From the NCBI RefSeq assembly GCF_014636935.1, contig NZ_BMES01000001.1:785383-849382 (forward strand): DNA of 64,000 nt. Reading direction: 5' to 3'. This stretch comes from Alsobacter metallidurans (GTDB lineage Bacteria > Pseudomonadota > Alphaproteobacteria > Rhizobiales > Beijerinckiaceae). The notes below the pieces were generated by a model, which saw only the letters and a program-made list of their open reading frames with translations, made no database searches and had not been told where the DNA came from. This document shows, piece after piece, positions 56,013-64,000 of the stretch (the stretch's first letter is position 1; the number at the start of each line of letters is the position of its first letter). Made by a program: the position numbers and the translations under genes.

Positions 56013-56786
56013 TCAGGATCGCGTCGCCACCAAGAAGAGCCGGGGAAAGCGCAGCAGCACGACGCCATCCTGTTGCGCCGGATACTCCATTGCGATCCGG
56101 GCCTGATAGGCGGCCAGAAACCCGGTCCGCAGATCCGCCGACAGCGGATCGAGGTAGGGCCTCAGGCCAGTGCTCTTGAACCATTCGACGATCGCGGCGG
56201 CGCCTTGCAGCGGATGGACATAGGTCGTCTGCCATATGTCGACCTCGCAGCCGGCGGCGCGAAGGATGGCGTAGTAGCCGTCGAAACTCTCGATCGGCGT
56301 CCGCGCCCCGGCCGCGCCCGCGAGCGCGTTGCGCCACGGTCCGTCGCCGGCCGCCTCCGCCATCGCCCGGTGCGACGGCTCATTGAGATTGTTGGGCATC
56401 TGGATCGCCAGCGCGCCGCCCGGCGTCAAGGCCGAGACGAGCCGCGGAAACAGCGCCGCATGATCCGGCAGCCACTGCATGACGGCGTTTGCAAAGATCA
56501 CGTCGTAAGGCCGCGCCGGCCGCCATGTCGCGATGTCGGCGAGACCGAACGTGGCGCCGGGCAGGCGCTTCTTCGCCGTTTCGATCATGTCCGGGGAACT
56601 GTCCACGCCCTCCACAAGCGCATCGGGAAATCGCCGCGCCAGCAGTTCGGTGCTGTTGCCCGGGCCACAGCCGAGATCGATCACCCGCCGGGGCGCTTCG
56701 ACGCGAACGCGGTTCAGGAGGTCGACGGAGGGGCGCGTCCGCTCGTCCTCGAACTTCAGGTACTGGTCGGCGCTCCAGTCGGCCAT
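56013..56786 (-). CDS. tam: Trans-aconitate 2-methyltransferase
   Basis: 257 residues, a class I SAM methyltransferase. It begins [20 protein letters not shown], as Tam proteins do. The SAM motif is [28 protein letters not shown] and [14 protein letters not shown] follow. Tam esterifies trans-aconitate, a toxic by-product of the citric-acid cycle. It stands alone. Confidence 0.94.
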   Translation of the reverse strand: MADWSADQYLKFEDERTRPSVDLLNRVRVEAPRRVIDLGCGPGNSTELLARRFPDALVEGVDSSPDMIETAKKRLPGATFGLADIATWRPARPYDVIFANAVMQWLPDHAALFPRLVSALTPGGALAIQMPNNLNEPSHRAMAEAAGDGPWRNALAGAAGARTPIESFDGYYAILRAAGCEVDIWQTTYVHPLQGAAAIVEWFKSTGLRPYLDPLSADLRTGFLAAYQARIAMEYPAQQDGVVLLRFPRLFLVATRS

Positions 56787-57163
56787 GTGGCGATCTCCGG
56801 TTGTCCCGGCGCATCAGTAGCGCCGGGATGGGTTGCAAGGAAGCCGCCTCGGCTCAGGGCTGCCGAGACCGGCCGGCTGCCTCACCGTCCTGACCGACGA
56901 AGGCAACTGGCGTCCTGAGTGGCGAACGCAACCGAGATCGACGCCAGCTCGATCAGCCCCCTGGGCGAACCATCGACGTCATGCCGCCGGATCTTTCCGA
57001 ACGTCGCCGCGGGTCAGGTGCGGCGAAAACGCCCGGCTGGTGAGCGGACCCAAGGCGGGGCGGAACCATCGGTTCGGCCCGCGCGATGCGCTTGAAAGCC
57101 GCGCCCGGTCCGGAGCCCGGACGGTGGAGCTGTCCGTTCGCAAGAAGATGGAGGGAAACTGAC
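56787..57163. other. Intergenic stretch with no gene seen
   Basis: These 377 bases lie between tam and the DUF3140 gene. A plus frame of 109 codons ends at 57162, but its composition (Arg/Ser-rich, no motif) looks like random GC-rich DNA. A GGAGGGA ribosome site (57150-57156) near the end serves the next gene. I see no RNA gene or clear promoter. Confidence 0.5.
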
Positions 57164-57517
57164 ATGACCAAAAGCCACGACGACACCTACAAGGCCTTTC
57201 GCGAAGCCGTGAACATGACGCCAGCCGAACTGGAGCGCTGGCTCGAAACAGATCACTCCCGCGAAGTGGGCTGGACCGACGGCCACGCGAAGCACTCCGC
57301 CAGCGAGGCGGAGTCGGTCGGGCACCGGTCTGGGCGCCGCATCGTCGAGCTCAAGCGCACCGCCAAGGCCGACCTGTCGGACGACGACTACGCTCACACG
57401 GCCAAGGTGGTCGGCTATGTTCACCGCCACATGGCCCAGCGGCCGGCCGGCGACGTCACGGACACGCGCTGGCGCTACTCGCTGATGAACTGGGGCCACG
57501 ACCCCAAGAAAGGCTGA
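57164..57517 (+). CDS. DUF3140 family protein
   Basis: 117 residues: YKAFREAVNMTPAELERWLE, TGH-like SVGHRSGRRIVELKR, DLSDDDYAHTAKVVGYVHRH and WRYSLMNWGHDPKKG. The family is a small soluble helical protein, possibly DNA-associated, of unknown function. The start is fixed by GGAGGGA 7 bases before the ATG. Confidence 0.88.
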   Translation: MTKSHDDTYKAFREAVNMTPAELERWLETDHSREVGWTDGHAKHSASEAESVGHRSGRRIVELKRTAKADLSDDDYAHTAKVVGYVHRHMAQRPAGDVTDTRWRYSLMNWGHDPKKG

Positions 57518-57524
57518 GGCCGGG

Positions 57525-58598
57525 CTACCCGGCCTTCTTGCCCTTCACGGCAGCCTTGTTGGTGAAGCGGGCGTTGCCCAGCCCCGTCCCGATCGTCAGG
57601 ATGCCCCAGTGGGCGACGTCGGCCATGAACGGGATCTGGCTCAGGCCCTGCACCACGGCGTCGTTGTGCATCAACACCGTGGTGTCGTGCTTTCCGATGC
57701 TGGGGATCTCCTTTGCGATCAGCTCCGGCAGGTTGAAGTGATCGCTTTCCCAGTTGCCGCCCGGCAGGTTCTGGCCGCCGCGGTCGATGCTGCCGTCTGG
57801 CTCGATCACGCCCGGGCAGCCGACGCCGATGATGGGGGCCAGCTTCATGCCCTCCTTCTCGGCGCGCGCTATCAGGTCGCGCACCATCTCGACAAGCCGC
57901 TTTACCGCCGAAGTTCGCTTCGGCTTGTCGTCGGCGTGGCGCCAGAGCTCGGTTTTCCAGACCTCGGCGAGCGAGAGGTCCTTCTCCTTTTGCATGTTGA
58001 GCGTGACCACGCCCGCCCGGATATTGGAGCCGCCGATATCGACGCCGATCAGCGCCTGATGGCCTTCCAGCGCCCATGGCGGGATGAGGTGGGCGACGCC
58101 GATCAGCCCCGCGTGGTCGGGGTGCTGGCGGATAGGCATCAGCTTCACGTCGTGCCCAGAGCCCTTGAGCAGTCCGCTCGTGCGTCCGATCACGAGTTCG
58201 CCAAGCCGCCCCTGGCGAAAGCCGCCGCCGACCGCGATGTTCTGGGTGTTCTCCCAACCCTTCGTGCGCAGGAAGCGCCGCGTCACGGCCGCGAGCTCCT
58301 GGGAGAAATCCTCCACGGCGCCATGGATGATCCCCACCGCGTCCGGATCGCCGTTGAGGAAGATTTCCTCCAGCTTCTTCTTGCCGATTTGCGAGCTCGG
58401 CTTGTCGCCAAGCGGGTCTTCGTCGTACTGGCGGAACCGCTCGCGCCAGTCTTCCAGCACCTCGACGAAAGCGCGTTTGCTGGCGCGGTCGCCGATGAAG
58501 CCGTCCTGGTGCCGAACCTCGAGATTGTAGCTGTCGATGGTGACGGACGGCAGGTCGAAGGCGCCGTGAGGCCCCTTGGGGGTTTCGCGTGCGGGCAT
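57525..58598 (-). CDS. ROK/ASKHA-type sugar-kinase-like protein
   Basis: 357 residues. Residues 1-180 form an unusual N-terminal extension (SYNLEVRHQDGFIGDRASKR and on). An ATP-binding actin-like core starts near 185 with LIGVDIGGSNIRAGVV, then IGVGCPGVIEPDGSI, the possible catalytic Asp in MHNDAVVQGL and a GTGLGNA motif. The cysteine zinc motif of classical ROK proteins is absent. It may be a glucokinase-like enzyme or a catalytically changed relative. It is 8 bases from the convergent DUF3140 gene. Confidence 0.72.
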   Translation of the reverse strand: MPARETPKGPHGAFDLPSVTIDSYNLEVRHQDGFIGDRASKRAFVEVLEDWRERFRQYDEDPLGDKPSSQIGKKKLEEIFLNGDPDAVGIIHGAVEDFSQELAAVTRRFLRTKGWENTQNIAVGGGFRQGRLGELVIGRTSGLLKGSGHDVKLMPIRQHPDHAGLIGVAHLIPPWALEGHQALIGVDIGGSNIRAGVVTLNMQKEKDLSLAEVWKTELWRHADDKPKRTSAVKRLVEMVRDLIARAEKEGMKLAPIIGVGCPGVIEPDGSIDRGGQNLPGGNWESDHFNLPELIAKEIPSIGKHDTTVLMHNDAVVQGLSQIPFMADVAHWGILTIGTGLGNARFTNKAAVKGKKAG

Positions 58599-58607
58599 GA
58601 GCGGTCC

Positions 58608-58922
58608 TTACTCCGGGCGTTCGCTGAGGACGATCGCCTCGTCGGAGCGGGTGCGCTCCTCAAGCTCCTGGCGGGTGTGCTTCTCGCAAAGGTCGGCCGC
58701 GCAACGCAGCAGCTGCCCGGCCGCCGCATAGGCGTCCAGCGCCATCGCGCCGGCGTCGCGGCCGGCGTCCTGCGGCACGCGGATCCGCAACGAAATGCTC
58801 TGCACCGGACCATCATCGTCGGCGCGGAAGCCAAAGTTGAGCTCGGTCGCGAGCGTCGGCGGACGGTCGCCGTCCGAGGGCGCGAGCTTCATTTCGCCAA
58901 ACGAAAAGCTGTAGAACTGCAT
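58608..58922 (-). CDS. Hypothetical protein upstream of the ROK-like gene
   Basis: 104 residues from ATG at 58922 (MQFYSFSFGEMKLAPSDGDR). The first half looks like a beta-rich domain (ISLRIRVPQDAG), the second is helical (LLRCAADLCEKHTRQELEER). I recognise no family. It lies 9 bases upstream of the ROK-like gene on the same strand, so the two are probably co-transcribed, with UvsE further upstream. Confidence 0.6.
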   Translation of the reverse strand: MQFYSFSFGEMKLAPSDGDRPPTLATELNFGFRADDDGPVQSISLRIRVPQDAGRDAGAMALDAYAAAGQLLRCAADLCEKHTRQELEERTRSDEAIVLSERPE

Positions 58923-58972
58923 CGCGCCTCGCCACTCTGGACGCCGGAACAACGCGCGATGCTCGGTTCCGT

Positions 58973-60052
58973 TCAGGCTCCGCCGGCGACGTTTTCCTCG
59001 TCCAGCACAGCGTCTTCCTCGGCCTCGAGCCGGGACGCGTCCTCAGGCCGCAGCCCGAAGCGGGCCGCTACGTCCGGCGCATAGCGCAGGAGGTCCGGCC
59101 GCAGCCGCAACAGCGCGAGGTCCTTGGCCTTGGCCTCCAGCATCACGTCGAAGTCCAGCCCCTCGGCGATCCTCATGAAGGTCGCGAACTCGAAGGGATT
59201 GCAGAAGTCGGCGTGCCCGGTGAACACCGGCGCGACGTAGTGCGTGGTTTTCTTGCGCGTCGCCTTGTCCACCCGCTGCTGCTCGCGCAGCTCCGTCCGG
59301 GGCGACGAGAAGTGCACCTTGGGCTGCTGGTCGTCCGGCCAGGTCGCCAACATCGCGGCCAGCGTGGCGCGCATGTCGGCGCGTTCGGGGTTGAGGCACC
59401 AGAAATGCTGGTGGTCGAAGATCAGCCGCACACCGGTTTCGCCATGGATCCACAGCGTATCGGCGGCCGAGAAGCGCAGGTCGTCATGCTCCAGCGTCAG
59501 CCGGCGCCGCACCGGCTCCGGCAGGGTCGGCCAGGTCTGGGCCCAGCGCGCCCGGCTGGCTTCGAGGTCGCCATAGACGCCGCCGACATGGATCACCAGC
59601 ACGGCCTCGGGGCCGAGCTCCATCAGGTCGAGCATCTCGGCCTGGCTGGCGAGGTCCCAGGCGCTCTTGCGGATGAGCTCGGGGTCCGGGCTGTTCAGGA
59701 CGACATATTGCGACGGATGGAACGACAGCCGGACGCCGAGCTCCTTTGCCTTGGCCCCGATGGCGCGCAGCTCCGGCGCGCTCTCGCGCACCATGTCGTG
59801 GAACTGCGGCATGTCCGGGTGGGTGGCGTAGGGCGCCAGGTCCGACGACATCCGGTACATGCGGATGTCGTGCCGAACCAGATAATCGAGCAGCGTATCG
59901 AGGTAGCCGAGCGAAACCTTGAGATGCGGATCGCTGGTGGAGCGCCGGGCGTCATGGCTCTTCAAGTCGTCCCGGCCCATAACCTTGACCGGGAAGCCCA
60001 GCCGCGAGATCCGGCGCTGGCCGCCCGGCGCCGTCGATAGAATGTCTGTCAC
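58973..60052 (-). CDS. uvsE: UV DNA damage endonuclease
   Basis: 359 residues of the UvsE/UVDE family, a TIM-barrel endonuclease that cuts 5' to UV photoproducts. Motifs are RLGFPVKVMG, IRMYRMSSDLAPYATHPDMP, RLSFHPSQYVVLNSP, VIHVGGVYGD, LTLEHDDLRFS and VRLIFDHQHFWC. The clustered His, Glu and Asp residues fit its three-metal site. It starts at ATG 60052. Such enzymes are patchy in Proteobacteria and suggest life in sunlight or dry conditions. Confidence 0.93.
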   Translation of the reverse strand: MTDILSTAPGGQRRISRLGFPVKVMGRDDLKSHDARRSTSDPHLKVSLGYLDTLLDYLVRHDIRMYRMSSDLAPYATHPDMPQFHDMVRESAPELRAIGAKAKELGVRLSFHPSQYVVLNSPDPELIRKSAWDLASQAEMLDLMELGPEAVLVIHVGGVYGDLEASRARWAQTWPTLPEPVRRRLTLEHDDLRFSAADTLWIHGETGVRLIFDHQHFWCLNPERADMRATLAAMLATWPDDQQPKVHFSSPRTELREQQRVDKATRKKTTHYVAPVFTGHADFCNPFEFATFMRIAEGLDFDVMLEAKAKDLALLRLRPDLLRYAPDVAARFGLRPEDASRLEAEEDAVLDEENVAGGA

Positions 60053-60125
60053 GCGTAGGTTCCTGTTCGTGGACCCTACGGAAACGGCGGTGGGCTGGAT
60101 CGGTCCCGCCCTGCGGCGAACGAAC

Positions 60126-60890
60126 TCAGCCGCGAAATTGCTTCAGGAGCGCCTCGGCGCTTCGCGCCAGGATCGTCGCGTCCACGCCCACGCTCGTGAA
60201 AGTCGTGCCCCATTCCATGCAGCGCTTCGCGAAGGCGGTGTCGGGCGTCAGGATGCCGGCCGGCTTGCCGCAGGCGCGGATGCGCCGGATGCCGTCCTCG
60301 ATGGCGGATACCACTTTGGGGTTGGCTGGCTCGCCGATGCAGCCGAGGCTGGCCGCGAGATCGGCGGGGCCGATGAACACTCCGTCCACCCCCTCGACGG
60401 CGGCGATTTCCTCGAGGTTGTCGAGCGCCTCCTGCGTCTCGATCTGCACCAGCAGGCACAGTTCCTCATGGGCGCGCTTGCCGTAGTTGGCGACCCGCCC
60501 GAACGCTGTCGCACGGGTGACGCCCGACACGCCCCGGATCCCCTCCGGCGGATAGCGCATCGCCGAAACGGCCGCGCGCGCTTCCGCGGCGTTCTGAACG
60601 TAGGGAATCAGCAGCGTCTGCGCGCCGAAATCGAGCAAGCGCTTGATCAGCACGGCGTCGTTGCTGGCCGGCCGCACGATCGGGGTGACCGGGTAGGGGG
60701 CCACGGCCTGCAATTGGGCCAGGATCGTGAGCGGATCGCCGGGCGAATGCTCGGTGTCCAGCAGCATCCAGTCGTAGCCCGCCCCGGCCAGCGCTTCGGC
60801 CGCGTAGGAGCCCGGCAGGCTGCACCAGAGGCCGATCTGTTGCCGCCCTTCCAGGATGGCGCGCTTGAAGGCGTTCTGGGGCAACTGCAT
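60126..60890 (-). CDS. HpcH/HpaI-family aldolase
   Basis: 254 residues of the class II pyruvate-aldolase family. It has GRQQIGLWCSLPGSYAAEAL, DWMLLDTEHSPGDPLTI, LVQIETQEALDNLEEIAAVE (metal Glu) and GVFIGPADLAASLG (metal Asp). It cleaves 2-keto-3-deoxy acids, for instance 4-hydroxy-2-oxoheptanedioate or 2-keto-3-deoxy-rhamnonate, to pyruvate and an aldehyde. ATG at 60890 (MQLPQNAFKRAI) fits the family; an upstream in-frame start at 60980 does not. Confidence 0.92.
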   Translation of the reverse strand: MQLPQNAFKRAILEGRQQIGLWCSLPGSYAAEALAGAGYDWMLLDTEHSPGDPLTILAQLQAVAPYPVTPIVRPASNDAVLIKRLLDFGAQTLLIPYVQNAAEARAAVSAMRYPPEGIRGVSGVTRATAFGRVANYGKRAHEELCLLVQIETQEALDNLEEIAAVEGVDGVFIGPADLAASLGCIGEPANPKVVSAIEDGIRRIRACGKPAGILTPDTAFAKRCMEWGTTFTSVGVDATILARSAEALLKQFRG

Positions 60891-60992
60891 GACGAACCTC
60901 GGACGGGGAAGGGAGCAGGACGGACGGGCGCTTGCGCCCCGGCAGGATGACGGCCCGGCGGCGGCGCGTCCACCCGTCAAACCGCATGCCGG

Positions 60993-61652
60993 CTAGGCGG
61001 AAGGGTCCGGCTCGCGAAGCACGTAGCGCAGCACCGTGTCGGCCGCGACCGCGCGGCGCCGGGCGAGCGCCTCAGGGGTGTCCATCGCGACCCGGAAAAT
61101 GCGCGAGAAGGTCGCGCGGTGCGACACGTTGAAGATCGCCAGCGCGCTGATCGTCATGTGAAGGTCGATGATGTCGAGACCCGCCCTAAACACGCCCTCT
61201 CGAACGCCGCGATCGTAGACGTCCCGCAGCATCTCGATGATGGACAGGTTCAGCTTCTGAATTTTGGCGGATTTCGCCAGATGCTCACCGTTGTGGATGT
61301 TCTCCACGATGATCAGGCGGACGAACCAGGGATGGCCGTTCTGGTAGTCGAAGGTGAACTCCGTCAGGCGGCGTAGCGCATCCGCGGGGCCCAGTCCGGT
61401 CAGGTTCAGTTCGCGCTCGACCTGCCGCATGGTCGCATAGGCGGCCTCCAGGGCGGCGACGAACAAGCCCTCCTTGTCCTTGAAATAGTAGTAGATCATC
61501 CGCTTGCTGGTGTCGGTCTTGGCGGCGATCTCATCCACGCGCGCACCACTGTAGCCATGCTCCGCGAATTCGCGGCTGGCGACCTCCAGGATGTTGCGGC
61601 GGACGCCCTCGGGGTCCTGCGCGCGGGTCGCCGGCTTGGCTGTGGTGGTCAT
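60993..61652 (-). CDS. TetR-family transcriptional regulator
   Basis: 219 residues. The TetR helix-turn-helix lies at about 18-65 (ILEVASREFAEHGYSGARVD, TSKRMIYYYFKDKEGLFVAA). The C-terminal ligand domain follows (QNGHPWFVRLIIVENIHNGE). It is divergent from the amino-acid ABC transporter and just upstream of the aldolase gene on the same strand. It probably represses both itself and the transporter. Confidence 0.93.
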   Translation of the reverse strand: MTTTAKPATRAQDPEGVRRNILEVASREFAEHGYSGARVDEIAAKTDTSKRMIYYYFKDKEGLFVAALEAAYATMRQVERELNLTGLGPADALRRLTEFTFDYQNGHPWFVRLIIVENIHNGEHLAKSAKIQKLNLSIIEMLRDVYDRGVREGVFRAGLDIIDLHMTISALAIFNVSHRATFSRIFRVAMDTPEALARRRAVAADTVLRYVLREPDPSA

Positions 61653-61695
61653 CCTCGCGTCCCCTCCGAGGCCGCACCCCGGCCTCGCGCCAGCT

Positions 61696-61746
61696 TTGTA
61701 CTGACTGGTTCATTTTCGCGTTGACTAAATGTACCAGTTAGTACAA
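61696..61746. promoter_or_regulatory. Double palindromic operator between tetR and the ABC transporter
   Basis: The outer arms TTGTACTGACTGGT (61696-61709) and ACCAGTTAGTACAA (61733-61746) are inverted with one mismatch, 23 bases apart. Each arm is itself part of a 16-base palindrome: TGTACTGACTGGTTCA and TGTACCAGTTAGTACA (TGTAC-N6-GTACA). A TTGACT (61721-61726) lies between. This looks like two TetR-dimer sites over the shared promoter. Confidence 0.65.
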
Positions 61747-61826
61747 CGTCGCGAAACCATAAAAACGGCGCCTTTCGGGGACGCCAGAGCAGCGCCATCG
61801 GACCCGAACACGGGCGGCGCTGCAGA

Positions 61827-62507
61827 ATGGGTGGAAACGTGGGCTATCAACTCGATTTCAGCGTCGTCTGGGATGCGTTGCCGTCCCTGCTCTGGGCGTG
61901 CCTTGGCACGATCGGGCTCGCAGTCAGCGGCATGCTGCTCGCCATAGTGATCGGGGTCGGCGGCGTCATGCTGCGCGACAGCCGCTTCAAGCCAGCGCGT
62001 TGGGCCGTGATGGCCTTCGTGGAGTTGATCCGCAACACGCCGTTTCTGGTGCAGATCTTCTTTATCTTCTTCGCCCTGCCGCTGATCGGCCTCCGGCTCG
62101 ATCCGACTCCGACCGCGATCCTGGCGCTCGGGATCAACGGCGGCGCCTACGCGATCGAGATTATCCGGGGCGGCGTGCAGTCCATCGGCAAGGGCCAGAT
62201 CGAGGCGGGCCTGGCGCTCGGCCTGCACAAGGCGCAGGTCTTCCGGCTCATCGTCCTGAAGCCGGCGCTGCGGGCCATCTTTCCGTCCCTGACGAGCCAG
62301 TTCGTGCTGCTCACGCTCACCACGAGCGTGGCCTCGGCGATCTCCGCCTACGAACTGACCTCCGTGGCGCAGCAGATCGAGTCGAATACGTTCCGCAGCT
62401 TTGAGGTCTACGGGACCATCACGGTGTTCTACCTCGTGATGTCGTGGCTGCTGATGAGGGTCTTCGACCAGATCTCGCGCCGCTATTTCAGCTACCCGGT
62501 GAAGTGA
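61827..62507 (+). CDS. Polar amino-acid ABC transporter permease
   Basis: 226 residues with five or so membrane helices. Conserved features are VELIRNTPFLVQIFFIFFAL and the EAA-type loop GKGQIEAGLALGLHKAQVFR with the ILKP-like VLKPALRAIFP. This is the HisM/GlnP family. It forms a heterodimer with the next permease. A start 4 codons later is possible (none is an ATG). Confidence 0.93.
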   Translation: MGGNVGYQLDFSVVWDALPSLLWACLGTIGLAVSGMLLAIVIGVGGVMLRDSRFKPARWAVMAFVELIRNTPFLVQIFFIFFALPLIGLRLDPTPTAILALGINGGAYAIEIIRGGVQSIGKGQIEAGLALGLHKAQVFRLIVLKPALRAIFPSLTSQFVLLTLTTSVASAISAYELTSVAQQIESNTFRSFEVYGTITVFYLVMSWLLMRVFDQISRRYFSYPVK

Positions 62508-62517
62508 GGGCGACGCG

Positions 62518-63159
62518 ATGGGCTGGAATGAGTTCGCCTTTCTGCTGCGCGGCCTGCAATGGACCGTGGCGCTCTCGCTGGTCGGCTTCATCGGCGGCGG
62601 CGTCTTCGGCCTCGCGGTCGCGTTGGCGCGCACCTCCGGCCAGCCGCTGCTCGAGCGCGTGACGGCGGGCTATATCGGCCTGTTCCAGGGCACGCCGCTG
62701 CTGATGCAGTTGTTCGTCGTCTATTACGGACTGGCGCTGATCGGCCTGAAGCTCGACGCCTGGGTGGCTGTCTCGATCGGCTTCACGCTCCATGCCAGCG
62801 CCTTCCTGGGAGAGATTTGGCGCGGCTCCATCCAGGCCGTGCCGCGCGGCCAGACGGAAGCCGCGAACGCGCTGAGCCTGCACTACGTGTCGCGCATGAA
62901 GGACGTCGTTCTCCCGCAGGCCTTCCGCATCTCGCTGCCCGCCACGGTGGGCTTCCTGGTGCAGCTCATCAAGGGCACGTCGCTCGCTGCCATCGTGGGC
63001 TTCACCGAACTCGCCCGGGCGGGCAACATCGTCTCCAACCAGACGTTCAAGCCGCTCCTCGTGTTTGCGGTGGTGGGGGCCCTCTACTTCGTCATGTGCT
63101 GGCCGCTGTCGCTCTACGGCGCCCACCTGGAGCGCCGCTTCGCGGCCGCGTCCCGCTAG
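62518..63159 (+). CDS. Polar amino-acid ABC transporter permease
   Basis: 213 residues, HisQ/GlnP family. It has [20 protein letters not shown], an EAA loop [20 protein letters not shown] and [20 protein letters not shown]. It lies 10 bases after the first permease and 17 before the ATPase. Confidence 0.93.
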   Translation: MGWNEFAFLLRGLQWTVALSLVGFIGGGVFGLAVALARTSGQPLLERVTAGYIGLFQGTPLLMQLFVVYYGLALIGLKLDAWVAVSIGFTLHASAFLGEIWRGSIQAVPRGQTEAANALSLHYVSRMKDVVLPQAFRISLPATVGFLVQLIKGTSLAAIVGFTELARAGNIVSNQTFKPLLVFAVVGALYFVMCWPLSLYGAHLERRFAAASR

Positions 63160-63176
63160 CAGGAACGGAATTCGCC

Positions 63177-63950
63177 ATGGCCGCCGCAAACGCCTCACCC
63201 GCGCCCGCCTCCGCTCAGCCGATGATCGCAATGCGCGGCGTCGAGAAATGGTACGGCGACTACAAGGCGCTCACGGACATCAACCTCACGGTCGCATCCG
63301 GCGAGAAGATCGTGCTCTGCGGGCCGTCCGGCTCAGGCAAGTCCACGTTGATCCGCTGCATCAACCACCTGGAGCCCTATTCGGCCGGCGAGATCCGCGT
63401 CGACGGTACGCTGCTCGGCGACGACCGCAAAACCATCGACGCGGTGCGCCGCGAGGTCGGGATGGTGTTCCAGCAATTCAACCTGTTTCCCCATCTCACC
63501 GTGATGCAGAACTGCACGCTCGCCCCCATGCGCTCGCGCGGCCTGGGGAAGGCGCAGGCCGAAGCGGTGGCGCGCCGCCTGCTCGATCGCGTGAAGATCC
63601 TCGACCAGGCCGACAAATTCCCGGCGCAGCTGTCGGGTGGCCAGCAGCAGCGTGTCGCCATCGCCCGGGCGCTCTGCATGAAGCCGAAGGTGATGCTCTT
63701 CGACGAGCCCACCTCGGCGCTCGACCCCGAGATGGTCAAGGAAGTGCTCGACACCATGATCTCCCTGGCCGAAGACGGCATGACGATGATCTGCGTCACC
63801 CACGAAATGGGCTTCGCCCGCCAGGTCGCCGACCGCGTGATCTTCATGGCGGGCGGCGCCATCGTGGAGGAAGGCCATCCGGCCGAGTTCTTCAAGGCGC
63901 CCAAGCACGAGCGCACGCGCAAGTTCCTGGGCGAGATTCTCGGCCACTAA
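63177..63950 (+). CDS. Polar amino-acid ABC transporter ATP-binding protein
   Basis: 257 residues of the GlnQ/HisP family. Walker [11 protein letters not shown]-loop [13 protein letters not shown], signature [16 protein letters not shown], Walker [15 protein letters not shown] and the H-loop His in CVTHEMGFA are intact. ATG at 63177 follows AGGAACGG. The solute-binding protein is not in view and may be downstream or elsewhere. Confidence 0.95.
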   Translation: MAAANASPAPASAQPMIAMRGVEKWYGDYKALTDINLTVASGEKIVLCGPSGSGKSTLIRCINHLEPYSAGEIRVDGTLLGDDRKTIDAVRREVGMVFQQFNLFPHLTVMQNCTLAPMRSRGLGKAQAEAVARRLLDRVKILDQADKFPAQLSGGQQQRVAIARALCMKPKVMLFDEPTSALDPEMVKEVLDTMISLAEDGMTMICVTHEMGFARQVADRVIFMAGGAIVEEGHPAEFFKAPKHERTRKFLGEILGH

Positions 63951-63981
63951 TCCTTCGACGCCTCCCTGACGGAAAACGCCC

Positions 63982-64000
63982 ATGAGCCGCCTCGTTTACG
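63982..64000 (+). CDS. Start of a further gene, truncated by the window edge
   Basis: An ATG at 63982 begins MSRLVY and runs to the edge. GGAAAA lies 6 bases upstream. Position 31 bases after the ATPase suggests the same operon. Nothing can be said about its product. Confidence 0.35.

Noticed and set aside
56833-57162. 109-codon plus-strand frame between tam and the DUF3140 gene
   Set aside because: Arg/Ser/Pro-rich, no motif, and it runs through the ribosome site of the next gene. It is likely non-coding.

Overview
The window is high-GC alphaproteobacterial DNA, most likely from a member of Hyphomicrobiales (Rhizobiales). This rests on two MucR/Ros regulators, a PodJ-type polarity protein, a fixL-fixJ-receiver-fixK gene order like that of Bradyrhizobium, a TadG-like pilus protein and the aerobic-type cobalamin genes. 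No rRNA, tRNA, CRISPR array, transposase or phage gene was seen. Coding density is high, and many genes overlap by 4 bases (ATGA or TTGA).

Layout. 1-2519 (-): PodJ-like coiled-coil protein, cut by the window edge. 2833-8271 (+): a beta-oxidation set (acyl-CoA dehydrogenase, thiolase, FadJ-type fusion). 8542-14086 (-): VOC enzyme, TadG-like VWA protein and a very large transporter-fused hybrid histidine kinase. 14280-16103 (+): mscL and an aminotransferase. 16215-19539 (+): FixL, FixJ, a lone receiver and a FixK-type regulator, with FixK-box-like sites at 18225 and 19753. 19831-25203: AbrB-family membrane protein, soluble chemoreceptor with its sensor at the C-terminus, small lipoprotein, and a CPA2 antiporter with UspA-like domains. 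25355-31624: small exported protein, MucR, a three-subunit PaoABC-like molybdenum hydroxylase and small proteins. 31683-34561 (-): sugar- or polyol-type oxidoreductases.

34611-53403 is a nearly complete corrin-ring pathway: cobB, cbiD, a B12 riboswitch, DUF1636 gene, cobW, cobN, cobG, cobH, cobI, cobJ, cobK, cobL, cobE, cobM, cobO, cobQ, cbiB and cobC. It combines aerobic-route genes (cobG, cobN) with cbiD; no cobF is seen. 53530-60890 holds a second MucR, a VOC protein, several uncharacterised small proteins, CsbD, a trans-aconitate methyltransferase, a ROK/ASKHA protein, the UV endonuclease UvsE and an HpaI-like aldolase. 60993-64000 has a TetR regulator divergent from a polar amino-acid ABC transporter, with a double palindromic operator between them.

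The observations most worth a second look are: two different GC-rich palindromic repeat elements that appear to sit in frame inside cobN, with relatives in intergenic DNA; the FixK-box sites around fixK together with the loss of the redox cysteine position in FixK; the mixed CbiD/CobG cobalamin route; and the duplicated TetR operator.
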